Origin: Lewinellaceae bacterium
GTDB lineage: Bacteria; Bacteroidota; Bacteroidia; Chitinophagales; Saprospiraceae
Assembly: GCA_020636405.1 (NCBI GenBank)
Contig: JACJXW010000005.1
Coordinates: forward strand, 868,001 to 932,000
Direction of reading: 5' to 3'
Length of the DNA stretch: 64,000 nucleotides
Part shown: positions 41,500 to 51,313 of the stretch, piece by piece
How the letters are laid out: every line of letters begins with the position of its first letter
Position numbering within the stretch: position 1 is the first letter of the stretch
Translations under genes and position numbers: made by a program
Notes under the pieces: model-generated
The model's database searches: none
What the model was told of the DNA's origin: nothing
What the model saw: the letters and a program-made list of their open reading frames with translations, nothing else

Positions 41500-44400
41500 C
41501 TACTGAGACAGCAATTTAAACACCTTTTCTTCTCCTTCTTCGCCGGCCTTCAGGCTCAGCAGGTATACCCCGGTAGGCTGATCACCCAGTTCCAGGCGCA
41601 TCAGGGGCCCTATGGCGGCCTGGCTGCCCTTTTGGACGAGGCGCCCGCTCATGTCGTAGAGCTCATAGAATACTTCGTCGTCCATCACATCGGTGAAGGT
41701 AACCTCGATGAAACCATTAAAGGGGTTGGGAAAGACATTCTGCACTTCCTTGCCGGAATAGAAGTTCTCCCGCCGGATAGCGATCGTCGGGGAGTAGAAG
41801 ATCGCTTCGTAGCCTTCTTCCGGATCCTCGTTGACCACGCGCAGGCGGAAAAAGTACAGGAGGCGGTCGCCGGAGGTATTCAAGCTGTACGATTGCATCT
41901 CGGTAGTGAGAAAGCCTTTAGCATTAACCGTTTCAACGGTTTCAAAAACTTTGCCGTTGAACGACCGCTCCAATTCGAAGCGCCGGCATTTGTACTCCGG
42001 CTCCGTTGCCCATTCCAGGTGGATCTGGGACGGCCCGCTGAAATCGCCGTCGAAACGGAGCAGTTGGGTCAGCAGTTCTCCCTCATAATTGGTGATCTTA
42101 ACATCATCGATCGCGACGCCGTTGTGATTGCCGGTGGTTTCCGAGCGGAAGACAAAACGGAAGGCGACATCTGCGTTACCCGCCAGGCCGCTGATATTGA
42201 GGCTGAACTTTTCGAAAGTGTTTTTTGTGCCGCTGAAATAGGCCGTGCCCAGGGGAAAAGCGGCTGCAGGTTCGGAGCTGTTGGCGTAATTGTACCAATC
42301 TTCGTCCCTATCCGAGCCCAGTTGCTTCCACGACTGGCCCCGGTCCGTAGAGTACTGGATGTTGAAACCATCTAGGCCCCCCTGTAGCTTGTATTTGGCC
42401 CAGAAGCTGAACTCATAAATGCCGGGGGATGAGAAATCGAAGTTGGGCAAGTAGAGGTAAGTTTCCGTATTGGGCTGGTAGAATTCTTCGTCCAGGCCTA
42501 CGACAAAGGCGTTGTTTCCACTGTTTACACCACTCTTACCGGAGATGGACGATTTGCCGCGTTCCCACGACGAGCCGCTGACCGTATGGACCCCGAACTG
42601 CTCGGGAAAGGCTTCGAAGCCACCGCTGTAAGCCTCCCCCTCCGCAGTGTAGGGCAGGCTGTGGCCCGGCAATATCTTCAGCGGTATGGTTTTTGAAACA
42701 GCAGGAGTGATCGACATTTTGACGGTGTATTCGCCGATGTTGGAATACTCCGTAAAAACCGATTCGCCCGAGCCGGCGGCTCCATTGCCGAAGTCCCACT
42801 CAAAGAATTCGGCAGCCAGAGAACGCTGGCCGCTGAGGAAGAGAGGGGAATTGGTGTAGTGCACCTGATTGCCGGTGATAATGGGCAAGGGGTCGGAGAA
42901 AATGTCGGACGTCCACAATCCTCGGCCGTAGGTAGCCGCCAGGACAACCTTATCCGATTGCCGCATCTGTAACATGGTGGTGCGGGTGAGGGGCATCCCG
43001 ATGCCGGACATCGGCGGCACCCATTCGGTCTGGTTGCCGTTCAACAGGGCCGTCGCCCATACGCCCAGTTCGGTGGCAATGATGGCCTGTGCGGAATTGT
43101 CGGGGTTGAAAAGGCCCCAGCGGACCGGCATATCCGGCAGGTTGCCCTCGCAGCCCGTCCAGGACTGGCCGCCGTCTTTGCTCTCGAAGACACTGGTTAC
43201 CCCGAAGTTGGAAAGGGTAACCAAAAAATGATCCGGGTTGCCTCTTTCGATATCAATACAGGATATGGTTCCGGTACTGCCGACGGATATGGGGGTAGCG
43301 CTGACGACGTCACCCTGATGGGCATTGTCGACCCGGTAAAAGCGCCCCGACCCTCCTGCCAGGTAGATGCGGTTGGGCACATTGGGGCATACCCGGATGT
43401 GGGAGACTGAAACATCCTGCCCTTCCACATTGACGACGCCGGCCTCATTGGTTTCCCGGTTCCAGCGGAAGAAGTCACCATCTTCGGTCTGGGCGTACAG
43501 GATGTTGGCCTCATCGTCATAATCGGAAGGGGTGACGAAATTGCCGTTGGTATTGATGCCGCTGCCGAAGGAGGACCCGCCGTCTGTCGACATGGAATAC
43601 TCTCCATAATAGAGGGATATCAGCTGATACTCCGGTTCGTTCTGGTCGATATGGGTGTAGAAACCGTCTCCTCCTCCTACGGTCCTGGCTCCGGTGACCC
43701 CGAATGTTCTAAGCTGCAGGGAGCCGTTGTCCTGTGTGCCGCCGATGAAGTAGTCGCGCAACATTTCCGGGTGGATATCCGCCGCATAGAACTGGGTGAC
43801 GTTGTAATTCCGGTTAGCGGCCTGGATGTTGAAACCGCCGTTGAAGGTGCGGAAGAAGCCGCCGTCGTTACCGAAGTAGATCACGCCCTGCTTTTCCTCA
43901 TCAAAAATGGTTTTGTGCTGGTCGGCATGGACGAATTGCAGGGGAGAGCCCGTCCAGTCGGAGAGCTGTTCGAAGAGGATGCCTCCGCTTTCGGAAATGT
44001 ACAGGTCGATCCCGCCGATGATGACGCGCTGGCCGTTGAAGGGGTCCACCTCGATCTCGAGGTTGTAACCGCCCTGTCCCCGGGTCCAGTTTTCGCCGTC
44101 GTTGCTGGAGGGCGTAGCGTAAATGTCCCAAAAAGTGGAGCCTTCTGCCAGGCGGTGTACGCCGCTGCCGTTGCCGTTGGTGTTACCCACAGCATAGAGG
44201 AAATGGGGGGTGCCCTGGCTCACCGCCAATTCTACCCGTTGAAACCCGGTGGTGAAATTGGTGCCTGCGGTGAGGTTCTGGAACGAGTTGGCATCTCCCG
44301 AGGTAGATTTGTAAATGACGGAAGTGGTGGATACATAGAGGGTGCCCGATGCCTTGTGGTAGGCGATATCGTGAATGGTTTCCTGAGAAGTGCCGGCGCC

Positions 44401-45126
44401 GATGCCCAGCACTTTTTCCCAGCTTTGCCCTTTGTTCTTGCTGCGGTAGAGCCCGGTGGTGGTTCCGGCGTACACATCGCTGGTTTGCGGATGGACGAAA
44501 ATATCCTGCGTGAAGCGGAAGCTGCCATTGGTGGTGGAAGGCAGGACTTCCCAATCTTTGCCGCCGTTTTCCGAACGATACAGGGCAAAGCCGGTAATGC
44601 CTCCGTACAACTCACCGGTACCCATATAAAAAATATCAGGCTCGTTGGGGTCCTGGGCCAGGGCTCCGATGGAGATGTTGTCCAGGTAATCGTTGATCTT
44701 ACTCCATTCAGGGGGGCTGGCGGTGATGTCATCCGTTTTCCAGAGGCCTCCGGAGACGCCGCCGGCCCAGATGGACTTCCGTTCCGGGTCGTTGAGGTCG
44801 ATGTGGATGACGCGGGTGCGGCCTCCGATGTTGTTGGGGCCACGCTCCAGCCAGCGGGACTCCAGGATGCCTCCTGGGGTACGGTTGGCATAGTATTGCT
44901 GCAGTTCTTTCGTTTTTTTCAGCGCCTGCGCCATGCGTTCCAGGGGCGGGTAACCCAGGGCGGGGTCCTGGGTGATCTTTTTTTCGTATTCCAGCGCTTC
45001 AAGTATGCGTTCCTGTTTGGTAGGTTTGCTCCTTTCCGAAAGGTGGGGAGAGTGGAAAGGAAAGGAAAAATAGAGGAAACTACCCAAGAGAGAGAGGCCG
45101 GTGAGCCAGCCAATTGCCTTTTTCAT
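41500..45126 (-). CDS. Secreted VPS10/BNR-propeller protein with PKD and T9SS domains
   Basis: A 1208-residue exported protein. After a signal peptide and a helical segment (EALEYEKKITQDPALGYPPL), sialidase/sortilin-type repeats begin with WLERGPNNIGGRTRVIHID and continue with Asp-box turns (SENGGKDWEV, SKNKGQSWEK, STDRGQSWKQ). A PKD-type domain is near FFEWDFGNGAAGSGE. A carbohydrate-binding-type sandwich (IYEFSFWAKYKLQGGLDGFN) precedes the C-terminal T9SS sorting domain (VFPNPFNGFIEVTF, end KVFKLLSQ). The N-terminal half resembles the propeller protein at 6657-9212. The ATG at 45126 is preferred; 45132 is also possible. Confidence 0.85.
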   Translation of the reverse strand: MKKAIGWLTGLSLLGSFLYFSFPFHSPHLSERSKPTKQERILEALEYEKKITQDPALGYPPLERMAQALKKTKELQQYYANRTPGGILESRWLERGPNNIGGRTRVIHIDLNDPERKSIWAGGVSGGLWKTDDITASPPEWSKINDYLDNISIGALAQDPNEPDIFYMGTGELYGGITGFALYRSENGGKDWEVLPSTTNGSFRFTQDIFVHPQTSDVYAGTTTGLYRSKNKGQSWEKVLGIGAGTSQETIHDIAYHKASGTLYVSTTSVIYKSTSGDANSFQNLTAGTNFTTGFQRVELAVSQGTPHFLYAVGNTNGNGSGVHRLAEGSTFWDIYATPSSNDGENWTRGQGGYNLEIEVDPFNGQRVIIGGIDLYISESGGILFEQLSDWTGSPLQFVHADQHKTIFDEEKQGVIYFGNDGGFFRTFNGGFNIQAANRNYNVTQFYAADIHPEMLRDYFIGGTQDNGSLQLRTFGVTGARTVGGGDGFYTHIDQNEPEYQLISLYYGEYSMSTDGGSSFGSGINTNGNFVTPSDYDDEANILYAQTEDGDFFRWNRETNEAGVVNVEGQDVSVSHIRVCPNVPNRIYLAGGSGRFYRVDNAHQGDVVSATPISVGSTGTISCIDIERGNPDHFLVTLSNFGVTSVFESKDGGQSWTGCEGNLPDMPVRWGLFNPDNSAQAIIATELGVWATALLNGNQTEWVPPMSGIGMPLTRTTMLQMRQSDKVVLAATYGRGLWTSDIFSDPLPIITGNQVHYTNSPLFLSGQRSLAAEFFEWDFGNGAAGSGESVFTEYSNIGEYTVKMSITPAVSKTIPLKILPGHSLPYTAEGEAYSGGFEAFPEQFGVHTVSGSSWERGKSSISGKSGVNSGNNAFVVGLDEEFYQPNTETYLYLPNFDFSSPGIYEFSFWAKYKLQGGLDGFNIQYSTDRGQSWKQLGSDRDEDWYNYANSSEPAAAFPLGTAYFSGTKNTFEKFSLNISGLAGNADVAFRFVFRSETTGNHNGVAIDDVKITNYEGELLTQLLRFDGDFSGPSQIHLEWATEPEYKCRRFELERSFNGKVFETVETVNAKGFLTTEMQSYSLNTSGDRLLYFFRLRVVNEDPEEGYEAIFYSPTIAIRRENFYSGKEVQNVFPNPFNGFIEVTFTDVMDDEVFYELYDMSGRLVQKGSQAAIGPLMRLELGDQPTGVYLLSLKAGEEGEEKVFKLLSQ

Positions 45127-45267
45127 AAACATAGTTTTTCAATGTAGGGGATTCTTCGAGCCCGTCAAAAATAATCAAACCTACGATTATAAAGGAGCCG
45201 TATGGCGAATCTACCGCGCTCAGGCGACAAATTAAAATTTGATGCGGCAGCATATGGGATAAGCTGT

Positions 45268-45275
45268 TATTTTTG
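45268..45275 (+). promoter_or_regulatory. TATTTTTG, candidate -7 element for the metalloprotease gene
   Basis: A match to TAnnTTTG in the 296-bp divergent gap, 148 bp before the metalloprotease ATG. No good -33 element at the expected spacing. Weak. Confidence 0.25.
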
Positions 45276-45422
45276 CGTCCTTACAAAGCGAATTTCCAAA
45301 AAACACCAGTAATAATAGCTCATTTTTTCAGCCTGTTCCCACGCTCTGCCCAAACTCAAATTCAAAAAGTCCAAACCATTTTCCGATTTACACATTAAAG
45401 CAATACAGCAAATAGTTAGATC

Positions 45423-48400
45423 ATGAGAATATTCCTTACGCTTATCATCATCATGCTGGGGCTGTTGCCCATGAGCGCCCAGCAAAATTTCTGGACGGAC
45501 GCCGACGAGCAGGCCCTGCCGGAAGCGGCTCCAAGGCCGCGCAATTTCAAGGTAACCAACTACCGCGCCCTCTCTCTTGACCTGGACGGCCTGAAATCGG
45601 CACTGCAGGCTGCCCCCATGGAGTTCACCCCTGAGGCTGAAATCCCCATGGTGCTGGCCATGCCAATGCCCGACGGCAACACCAGGGCATTCGAGGTGGT
45701 GGAATCTCCGGTCATGGCCCCGGGGCTTGCCGCTCGTTATCCTTCCATAAAAACCTACAAGGGGTGGAACCCTGATAACCCGCGGGAAACCATCCGCTTC
45801 GGCTACGGGCCCCGTGGATTTCACGGGACGCTGCTGACGGCTGACGGCGCTGTTTACATCGATGCGAAAACAGAAAGCGCCAACCCGGTGTACATGTCCT
45901 ATTTTGTCAAAGATAACCCCAATCCGGGCCTGTGGGCCTCTTTTCAGTGTGATGCGAAGTCGGATGATGAAGAGCATACTCCCGTCTATGAGGGAGATGT
46001 CATAGCGGGCCGAAGCCCGATGGGGCAGATCACCCTGCGCACCTTCAAGCTGGCGCTCACCTGTACCGGAGAATATGCGCAGTATCATGGTGGGACGAAA
46101 GAACTGGTCCTTGCGGCCATGGTGGTGAAGGTCAACCGTCTGAACCAGGTGTTTGAACGCGACCTGGCCATCCGGGCGGAGTTGGTGGAGAACAACGATG
46201 CCATCATTTTCCTCGACCCTGCAACCGATGGACTAAGCAACGGGAATACCGGAGCCCTGCTGGGAGAAGTTCCCGGAGTGATCAACCCGATTATCGGCAT
46301 CAACAGCTATGATTATGGCCATGTGTTGAACGTACACGGAGATAATGTGGGCAATGGTGTGGCCTGGCTTATGGGGTCCTGCCGCCCGGAGCTCAAGGCC
46401 GGAGGCGTATCAGGCATTACCAACCCGGTGGGCGACCCCTTCGTCATCGACATCGTCGGCCATGAGATGGGGCACCAGTTCGGCGCCAACCATACCATGA
46501 GCAGTTGCCAGAACGTCAATCCCGGCACCGCCTTCGAACCAGGGAGTGGCACGACGATCATGAGTTATGCCGGCATCTGCCCGCCGGGCAACAACGTTCA
46601 GAATTTCACCAACGACCACTACCACACCATTTCTCTGGAGCAGATCTTTGCCTATACCCGTCAAGGCCTGGGCAACGCCTGCCCGGAGAAGATGCTCACC
46701 GGTAACACCGAGCCGATCGTCGAGATCCCCCGTCCGGGTGGTTTCTTCATTCCCACCCGCACCCCTTTTGAGCTGACTGCGGCTGCCACCGATGCCGAAG
46801 GAGATGCCCTGACCTACTGTTGGGAACAGTTTGACCTGGGGCCGACTGCCGAAAGCGGATTGTACGGCAACCCTTCCGGGGATGCCCCCCTGTTCCGATC
46901 CTTCTCTCCTACGGAAAGCCCTACCCGGGTCTTTCCCAAACTGGAGAAGATCCTGTCCAATAATTTTGATATCTCGGAGATCCTGCCGGCCTACGGCCGC
47001 AATATGACCTTCCGCTGCACCGTAAGGGACAACAACCCCGAGGGGGGGGCCGCTGTCTGGGCACAGATCGCCTTCAAAGTGGACAGCACTGCCGGGCCTT
47101 TCCGGGTGATCACGCCCAATACGGCCGCAGATAGCTGGACGGTAGGCGCCTACACCGAAGTGGCATGGGATGTTGCCAATACGGATAACAACATCGTCCG
47201 TTGCCGGAAAGTGAACGTCAGGCTGTCTCTGGACGGCGGCTTCACCTATCCCGTTACTTTGGCGGAAGGGATCGATAATGACGGCTCCGTTTTTATCACA
47301 GTTCCGGACGCCGTTACCACCCAGGCGCGGGTGCGCATCGAGGCAGCTGACAATATATTCTTCGATGTATCCAACCAGGATTTTTCCATTGAAGCGGCTA
47401 CCGTACCGGCTTATACGCTGACGCTGACGCCCGACGACCTGGCGCCGCTCTGCCTGCCGGAAGTCGCGGTGATCGAGATACAGTCGGGTGCTATTCTGGG
47501 TTTTGACGAAGCCCTAACCCTCGATCTGGTAGGCGAGTTGCCGGAAGGGGCGACTTACAGTTTTTCCCAAAACCCCATCACCCCCTCCCAAAGCACTACC
47601 TTGTCCATCAATTTCGGTGGCTTTTTCGAAGAGGACCTCGGACTCCAGGTACAGGTTGTGACCTCCAGCCTGGATACGGCTTACCGGGAGTTGCAGATCA
47701 CTACCACCAGCAATGATTTCTCCGCCATGGCCTTGCTGGAACCAGCTGACGGGCGGGCTGACATACAATTGCAGACGGACTTCTCCTGGCAAGGCGTCCC
47801 CGATGCCGATAGCTACGACTTCCAGCTGGCCACCAACGCCACCTTTAACGAAGCGTCAATAGTCGAAACAGCTACCGGGCTTACGACAGCCGAATATTCT
47901 CCGCAGTCATTCTTCGATAACAACCAGCGTTTCTTCTGGCGGGTGCGCCCGGTCAACGAATGCGGCCCCGGCCCCTGGCTGACGCCTTTTGTCTTCCAGA
48001 CTGTTTCGGTGGACTGCACCGATGATAATACTGCTACCGACCTGCCGATCAATATTCCCAACAGTACGGCCACCCGGACGTCGAACCTGTTCGTGTCCGC
48101 AGATGGTATCATCAGCGACCTGAATGTCAAAAACGTCGACATCGATTTCAACCCGGTGCGCAGCCTGCGGATCACCCTGGTCAGCCCGGCGGGCACCCGG
48201 GCCATACTGTTCGACCGCAACTGTTTTTCCACTGGTGGTGATATAGAACTGACTTTCGATGACGAAGCGCCCGAAGACATCCCCTGCCCGCCCGATGACT
48301 TCGTGCCGGCTCAGCCCGAGGAGCCCCTCTCCATTTTTGACGGGGAGAATGCTGCCGGACAGTGGAAGCTGGAAGTTCAGGTCGTTCAGAGCGGCTTCGG

Positions 48401-49073
48401 CACCGGAACCATCAAAGGCTGGCAGCTGGAGTTTTGTGCCGCTACGGCTACCACTCCACCCATCCTGCTTACCAATGAGGTGCTGGCGGTGCCGCCGGGG
48501 CAAGGCAATACGGTTACGGCCGACTATCTGAAAGCCGAAGATGATGCCGCTACGGCCGAGCAGCTAACCTACACCCTGCTTCAGCCACCCGCCAATGGCA
48601 CGCTCTACCGCTGGAGCCTGAACGAGGAACTGGCCACCGGCTCCCGGTTTACTCAGGCTACCATCAACGCCTTCAATCTGGTGTATGTGCACGACGGCAG
48701 CGATACGCAGGAAGACCACTTCACCTTTATCGTCGATGACGGCCAGGGGGGCTTTATTCCTACCCAAACCTTCAACATCGTAATCGATGAGGGCGCCGTA
48801 GTGAATACCAGCGAGGTGGAAAGCGGCAATGCCATGAGCTTATTCCCCAACCCGGCACGGGACGAGGTGTCTATCCGTTTCCGCCAGGCGGCCGCCGGGG
48901 AGGTGGTAGTGCGCCTGCTCAACCTGCAGGGGCAGGCGGTGGCGCAGCGCCGGTTCCCGGAAGCCGGGCCACAGCTAACCCTGCATACCGCCGGGCTGCC
49001 GGCTGGTGTTTATTTTGTGAATGTCCAGGCCGGGGAAGGTTTCTTTACGGAGAAGCTGATCCTGCAACGATAA
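45423..49073 (+). CDS. Reprolysin-like secreted metalloprotease with P domain and T9SS sorting domain
   Basis: A 1216-residue exported protease. The signal peptide ends near residue 20 (MSAQ). After a propeptide-like region, the catalytic domain (about 200-430) carries the metzincin zinc motif VGHEMGHQFGANH (H347, E348, H351, H357) and a Met-turn in TTIMSYAG. Two fibronectin- or immunoglobulin-like domains follow. A proprotein-convertase P/HomB domain is at about 870-1010 (LRITLVSPAGTRAILFDR, WKLEVQVVQSG). The end (LFPNPARDEVSIRF ... GVYFVNVQ) is the T9SS sorting domain. Extracellular proteolysis is likely. Confidence 0.9.
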   Translation: MRIFLTLIIIMLGLLPMSAQQNFWTDADEQALPEAAPRPRNFKVTNYRALSLDLDGLKSALQAAPMEFTPEAEIPMVLAMPMPDGNTRAFEVVESPVMAPGLAARYPSIKTYKGWNPDNPRETIRFGYGPRGFHGTLLTADGAVYIDAKTESANPVYMSYFVKDNPNPGLWASFQCDAKSDDEEHTPVYEGDVIAGRSPMGQITLRTFKLALTCTGEYAQYHGGTKELVLAAMVVKVNRLNQVFERDLAIRAELVENNDAIIFLDPATDGLSNGNTGALLGEVPGVINPIIGINSYDYGHVLNVHGDNVGNGVAWLMGSCRPELKAGGVSGITNPVGDPFVIDIVGHEMGHQFGANHTMSSCQNVNPGTAFEPGSGTTIMSYAGICPPGNNVQNFTNDHYHTISLEQIFAYTRQGLGNACPEKMLTGNTEPIVEIPRPGGFFIPTRTPFELTAAATDAEGDALTYCWEQFDLGPTAESGLYGNPSGDAPLFRSFSPTESPTRVFPKLEKILSNNFDISEILPAYGRNMTFRCTVRDNNPEGGAAVWAQIAFKVDSTAGPFRVITPNTAADSWTVGAYTEVAWDVANTDNNIVRCRKVNVRLSLDGGFTYPVTLAEGIDNDGSVFITVPDAVTTQARVRIEAADNIFFDVSNQDFSIEAATVPAYTLTLTPDDLAPLCLPEVAVIEIQSGAILGFDEALTLDLVGELPEGATYSFSQNPITPSQSTTLSINFGGFFEEDLGLQVQVVTSSLDTAYRELQITTTSNDFSAMALLEPADGRADIQLQTDFSWQGVPDADSYDFQLATNATFNEASIVETATGLTTAEYSPQSFFDNNQRFFWRVRPVNECGPGPWLTPFVFQTVSVDCTDDNTATDLPINIPNSTATRTSNLFVSADGIISDLNVKNVDIDFNPVRSLRITLVSPAGTRAILFDRNCFSTGGDIELTFDDEAPEDIPCPPDDFVPAQPEEPLSIFDGENAAGQWKLEVQVVQSGFGTGTIKGWQLEFCAATATTPPILLTNEVLAVPPGQGNTVTADYLKAEDDAATAEQLTYTLLQPPANGTLYRWSLNEELATGSRFTQATINAFNLVYVHDGSDTQEDHFTFIVDDGQGGFIPTQTFNIVIDEGAVVNTSEVESGNAMSLFPNPARDEVSIRFRQAAAGEVVVRLLNLQGQAVAQRRFPEAGPQLTLHTAGLPAGVYFVNVQAGEGFFTEKLILQR

Positions 49074-49077
49074 AATA

Positions 49078-49151
49078 GAGGGAACGCGGAAGCTGTCGCG
49101 CATAGCTTTATTGTCAGTCAATGATTCGAACTGCATTATCCGCGGTCCCTC
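49078..49151. repeat. 11/12-bp inverted repeat between convergent metalloprotease and queE
   Basis: Bases 49078-49089 (GAGGGAACGCGG) pair with 49140-49151 (CCGCGGTCCCTC) with one mismatch, around a 50-nt loop. It fills almost the whole gap between two convergent genes and probably folds in either transcript. It is not a tRNA, because anticodon and T arms are absent. Confidence 0.45.
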
Positions 49152-49152
49152 C

Positions 49153-49920
49153 TCACACGCCTCGTTTATTGCCGTAAATTAGAATATGCAACCGGCTGGT
49201 GAGGTGGAATCCGTATTTTTTGCACACTTCCACCAGCCATTGTTGTTTTTCCATCAGGCTGTTCCCGGAGGTGCCCTCCGGCATCAGGTATACCTGGTGT
49301 ACTGGGATGTCATAGCGCTCGATCAGGCGCAGGACTTCTTCCATGTCTCCCTGCCCGGCGATCACGAATTTAAAGACAGCTTTGGGGCTGCCGGCAAAAA
49401 AGCGGTAGGCCTTCGGCTTTTCCCTCAGCTTTTTGGGGTTGTTGGAATTGGCCAGTTTGGGAGAGACGTTGTATTGGCCGATGCGGGCGTCGAAGGCAGG
49501 TTCCGGAACAATTGTCCCGTTGGTTTCAACCTCAAACCAGTATCCCTCCCCCAGGGTTTCCATCAGGGCCAATAGCCCTTCTTGTTGCATCATGGGCTCC
49601 CCGCCGGTGAGGACGATATTCTTACAGGGGTATTGCCGGACCAGTTCCGCTACTTCGTCAACCGGGAGCTCGGCCACCACTTTTCTGATATCGAACTTTT
49701 CGTAACCCGGCTCTGCGTCCCTTACGTGGGCAAAGCGCGTGCCCTTCCAGTTCCAGGTGTAATCGGTGTCGCACCAGATGCAGTGCAGGTTGCACAGGGA
49801 AGTGCGTACGAAGATGCTGGGCTGGCCGAGGTTCTTGCCTTCCCCCTGAATGCTGTAGAAGACCTCGGGGCGGGCATCGGGGCGGGCGATCTTTAGTCGT
49901 GTTTTCTTGTATTCGTGCAT
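49153..49920 (-). CDS. queE: 7-carboxy-7-deazaguanine synthase (radical SAM)
   Basis: A 255-residue radical SAM enzyme that converts carboxy-tetrahydropterin to 7-carboxy-7-deazaguanine in queuosine (or 7-deazaguanine DNA) biosynthesis. The N-terminal block RPEVFYSIQGEGKNLGQPSI is the QueE hallmark, and the cluster motif is SLCNLHCIWCDTDYTW (CX3CX2C). GGEPMMQ and VETNGT are the other radical SAM strands. No other que genes are near. The only in-frame ATG (49920) lies inside the ATTCGTG/CACGAAT repeat, so the first residues MHEYKK derive from the repeat. A stop codon follows seven codons upstream. Confidence 0.93.
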   Translation of the reverse strand: MHEYKKTRLKIARPDARPEVFYSIQGEGKNLGQPSIFVRTSLCNLHCIWCDTDYTWNWKGTRFAHVRDAEPGYEKFDIRKVVAELPVDEVAELVRQYPCKNIVLTGGEPMMQQEGLLALMETLGEGYWFEVETNGTIVPEPAFDARIGQYNVSPKLANSNNPKKLREKPKAYRFFAGSPKAVFKFVIAGQGDMEEVLRLIERYDIPVHQVYLMPEGTSGNSLMEKQQWLVEVCKKYGFHLTSRLHILIYGNKRGV

Positions 49921-49940
49921 TGATGTATTCGTGTATTTTT
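49905..49940. repeat. ATTCGTG repeat overlapping the queE start codon
   Basis: Units GTATTCGTGCATTGATG and TATTCGTGTATT lie at 49908-49937. On the minus strand they read CACGAATACA..., and one provides ATGCACGAATAC, which is the queE start codon and codons 2-4. The same unit is found at 13560-13620, 61748-61770 and 63274-63360. Confidence 0.65.
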
Positions 49941-50023
49941 ACGCGGCTACCCCCTCCGGAAGAGCAGAAATTGGCGGCTACCGGATAGCTACCCCCCTCC
50001 TTTGGAGGGGCAGGGGGAGGCTT

Positions 50024-51313
50024 CTATCTCAACTCCAGCCCCCTTCGCCAGTACATCCAGTGCTGTATTCCTCCACGTGCGAAGAGGAAGAGCAGCAGGG
50101 TGAGCCACAGGCCGTTGTTGCCCAGAGGTAAGGTGGCGAAGTAAGCGGCAATGAAGATAACAAAAGCAAGGATCATACTGTTGCGCATGGCGCGGGCGGC
50201 GGTCAGGCCGATGAAGACGCCATCCCATAGGTAACAAGGAGTACCGAAGAGGGGGAACAGGGCCATCCAGAAGAGCAAAGGGCGGGCGGCGGCCAGTACA
50301 TCCGGCTGATTGGTGAATACCCGGAGCAGCGCTGTGCCGAAAAACCAGTAACCCAGGCTGAAGAGCAGTGCCAATCCCATCCCCCAGATGAAGGACAGGC
50401 GGATGGCCCGGTGCGTTTTTGGCCCGTCGGAGGCGCCCTTGTACTTACCGGCCAGGCTTTCGGAAGCAAAGGCAAAGCCATCCACGCCGTAGGACATCCA
50501 GTTGAGGAACTGCAACAGGATGGTATTGGCGGCGAGCACCATATCTCCCTGTGCGGACGACTCGCTGTAGAAGAAGGCAAAAGCGGCGGTGAGCGCCAGG
50601 GTACGAAGGAAGATATCGGCGTTGATGCTCAGGAATTTTTTCAGCTTATCCCATTGTATTAGGGCGGCCTGCCGAAAGTGCGGCAACAGGTAGCTGTAGC
50701 GGTAATAGAACAGGCCAACGGCGAGCAACAAGCCGCAGTACTGGGCGGCCACGGTCCCATAGGCGGCCCCGTCTACATCCATTCCCAGATACTGGACAAA
50801 ATAGAAGCTCAATACGATGTTGACTGCATTGATCACAACCGTGAGCAGGAGCGGATAGATGGCGTTCTGCATGCCGAAGAACCATCCCATGAAAGCGTAA
50901 AGCCCAAGGGTGGCCGGCGCCGCCCAGATGCGGATGTAGAAATATTCGGCCACCAGGGCTTTCTGCTCGCCGGCGGTGTTCATAAGGTAAAAACTGGCCT
51001 GGCCGAAGGGCCACTGGAAGAGGAGCAGGCCAGCGGCAACCACCATTACCACCAGCAGGGCGCGGCCCAGGGTGTGGGCGAGGACGCCGTCATTGCGGGC
51101 GCCGTAGGCCTGGGCCGTCAGGCCGGTAGTGCCCATACGCAGGAAACCGAAATTCCAGTAGATGAAATTGAAGATCATAGAGCCGATGCCTACCGCGCCG
51201 ATGTGCAGTTCGGACAGGCGGCCCATCAGGGCGGTATCCACGCTGCTCAGCAGCGGGACCGATATGTTGCTGATGATGTTGGGAATGGCCAGCCGGAGGA
51301 TCTCTTTATTCAT
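50024..51313 (-). CDS. MATE-family multidrug/Na+ antiporter (DinF-like)
   Basis: A 429-residue inner-membrane exporter with 12 expected membrane segments in two bundles. The first begins LAIPNIISNISVPLLSSVDTALMG and the MATE hallmark region FLRMGTTGLTAQAYGARN follows; the second bundle starts near ALTAAFAFFYSESSAQGDMVLAANTILL. MATE/DinF proteins extrude cationic compounds or toxic products in exchange for H+ or Na+. Its start is divergent from the Ddl-PASTA gene over 342 bp. Confidence 0.92.
   Translation of the reverse strand: MNKEILRLAIPNIISNISVPLLSSVDTALMGRLSELHIGAVGIGSMIFNFIYWNFGFLRMGTTGLTAQAYGARNDGVLAHTLGRALLVVMVVAAGLLLFQWPFGQASFYLMNTAGEQKALVAEYFYIRIWAAPATLGLYAFMGWFFGMQNAIYPLLLTVVINAVNIVLSFYFVQYLGMDVDGAAYGTVAAQYCGLLLAVGLFYYRYSYLLPHFRQAALIQWDKLKKFLSINADIFLRTLALTAAFAFFYSESSAQGDMVLAANTILLQFLNWMSYGVDGFAFASESLAGKYKGASDGPKTHRAIRLSFIWGMGLALLFSLGYWFFGTALLRVFTNQPDVLAAARPLLFWMALFPLFGTPCYLWDGVFIGLTAARAMRNSMILAFVIFIAAYFATLPLGNNGLWLTLLLFLFARGGIQHWMYWRRGLELR

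Noticed and set aside
43651..45147. A 498-residue plus-strand open frame
   Set aside because: Antisense shadow of the giant propeller gene.
49078..49151. tRNA or ncRNA-like stem with an apparent TTCGA loop
   Set aside because: Acceptor-like stem of 12 bp, no D-arm or anticodon arm; more likely a convergent-gene hairpin.
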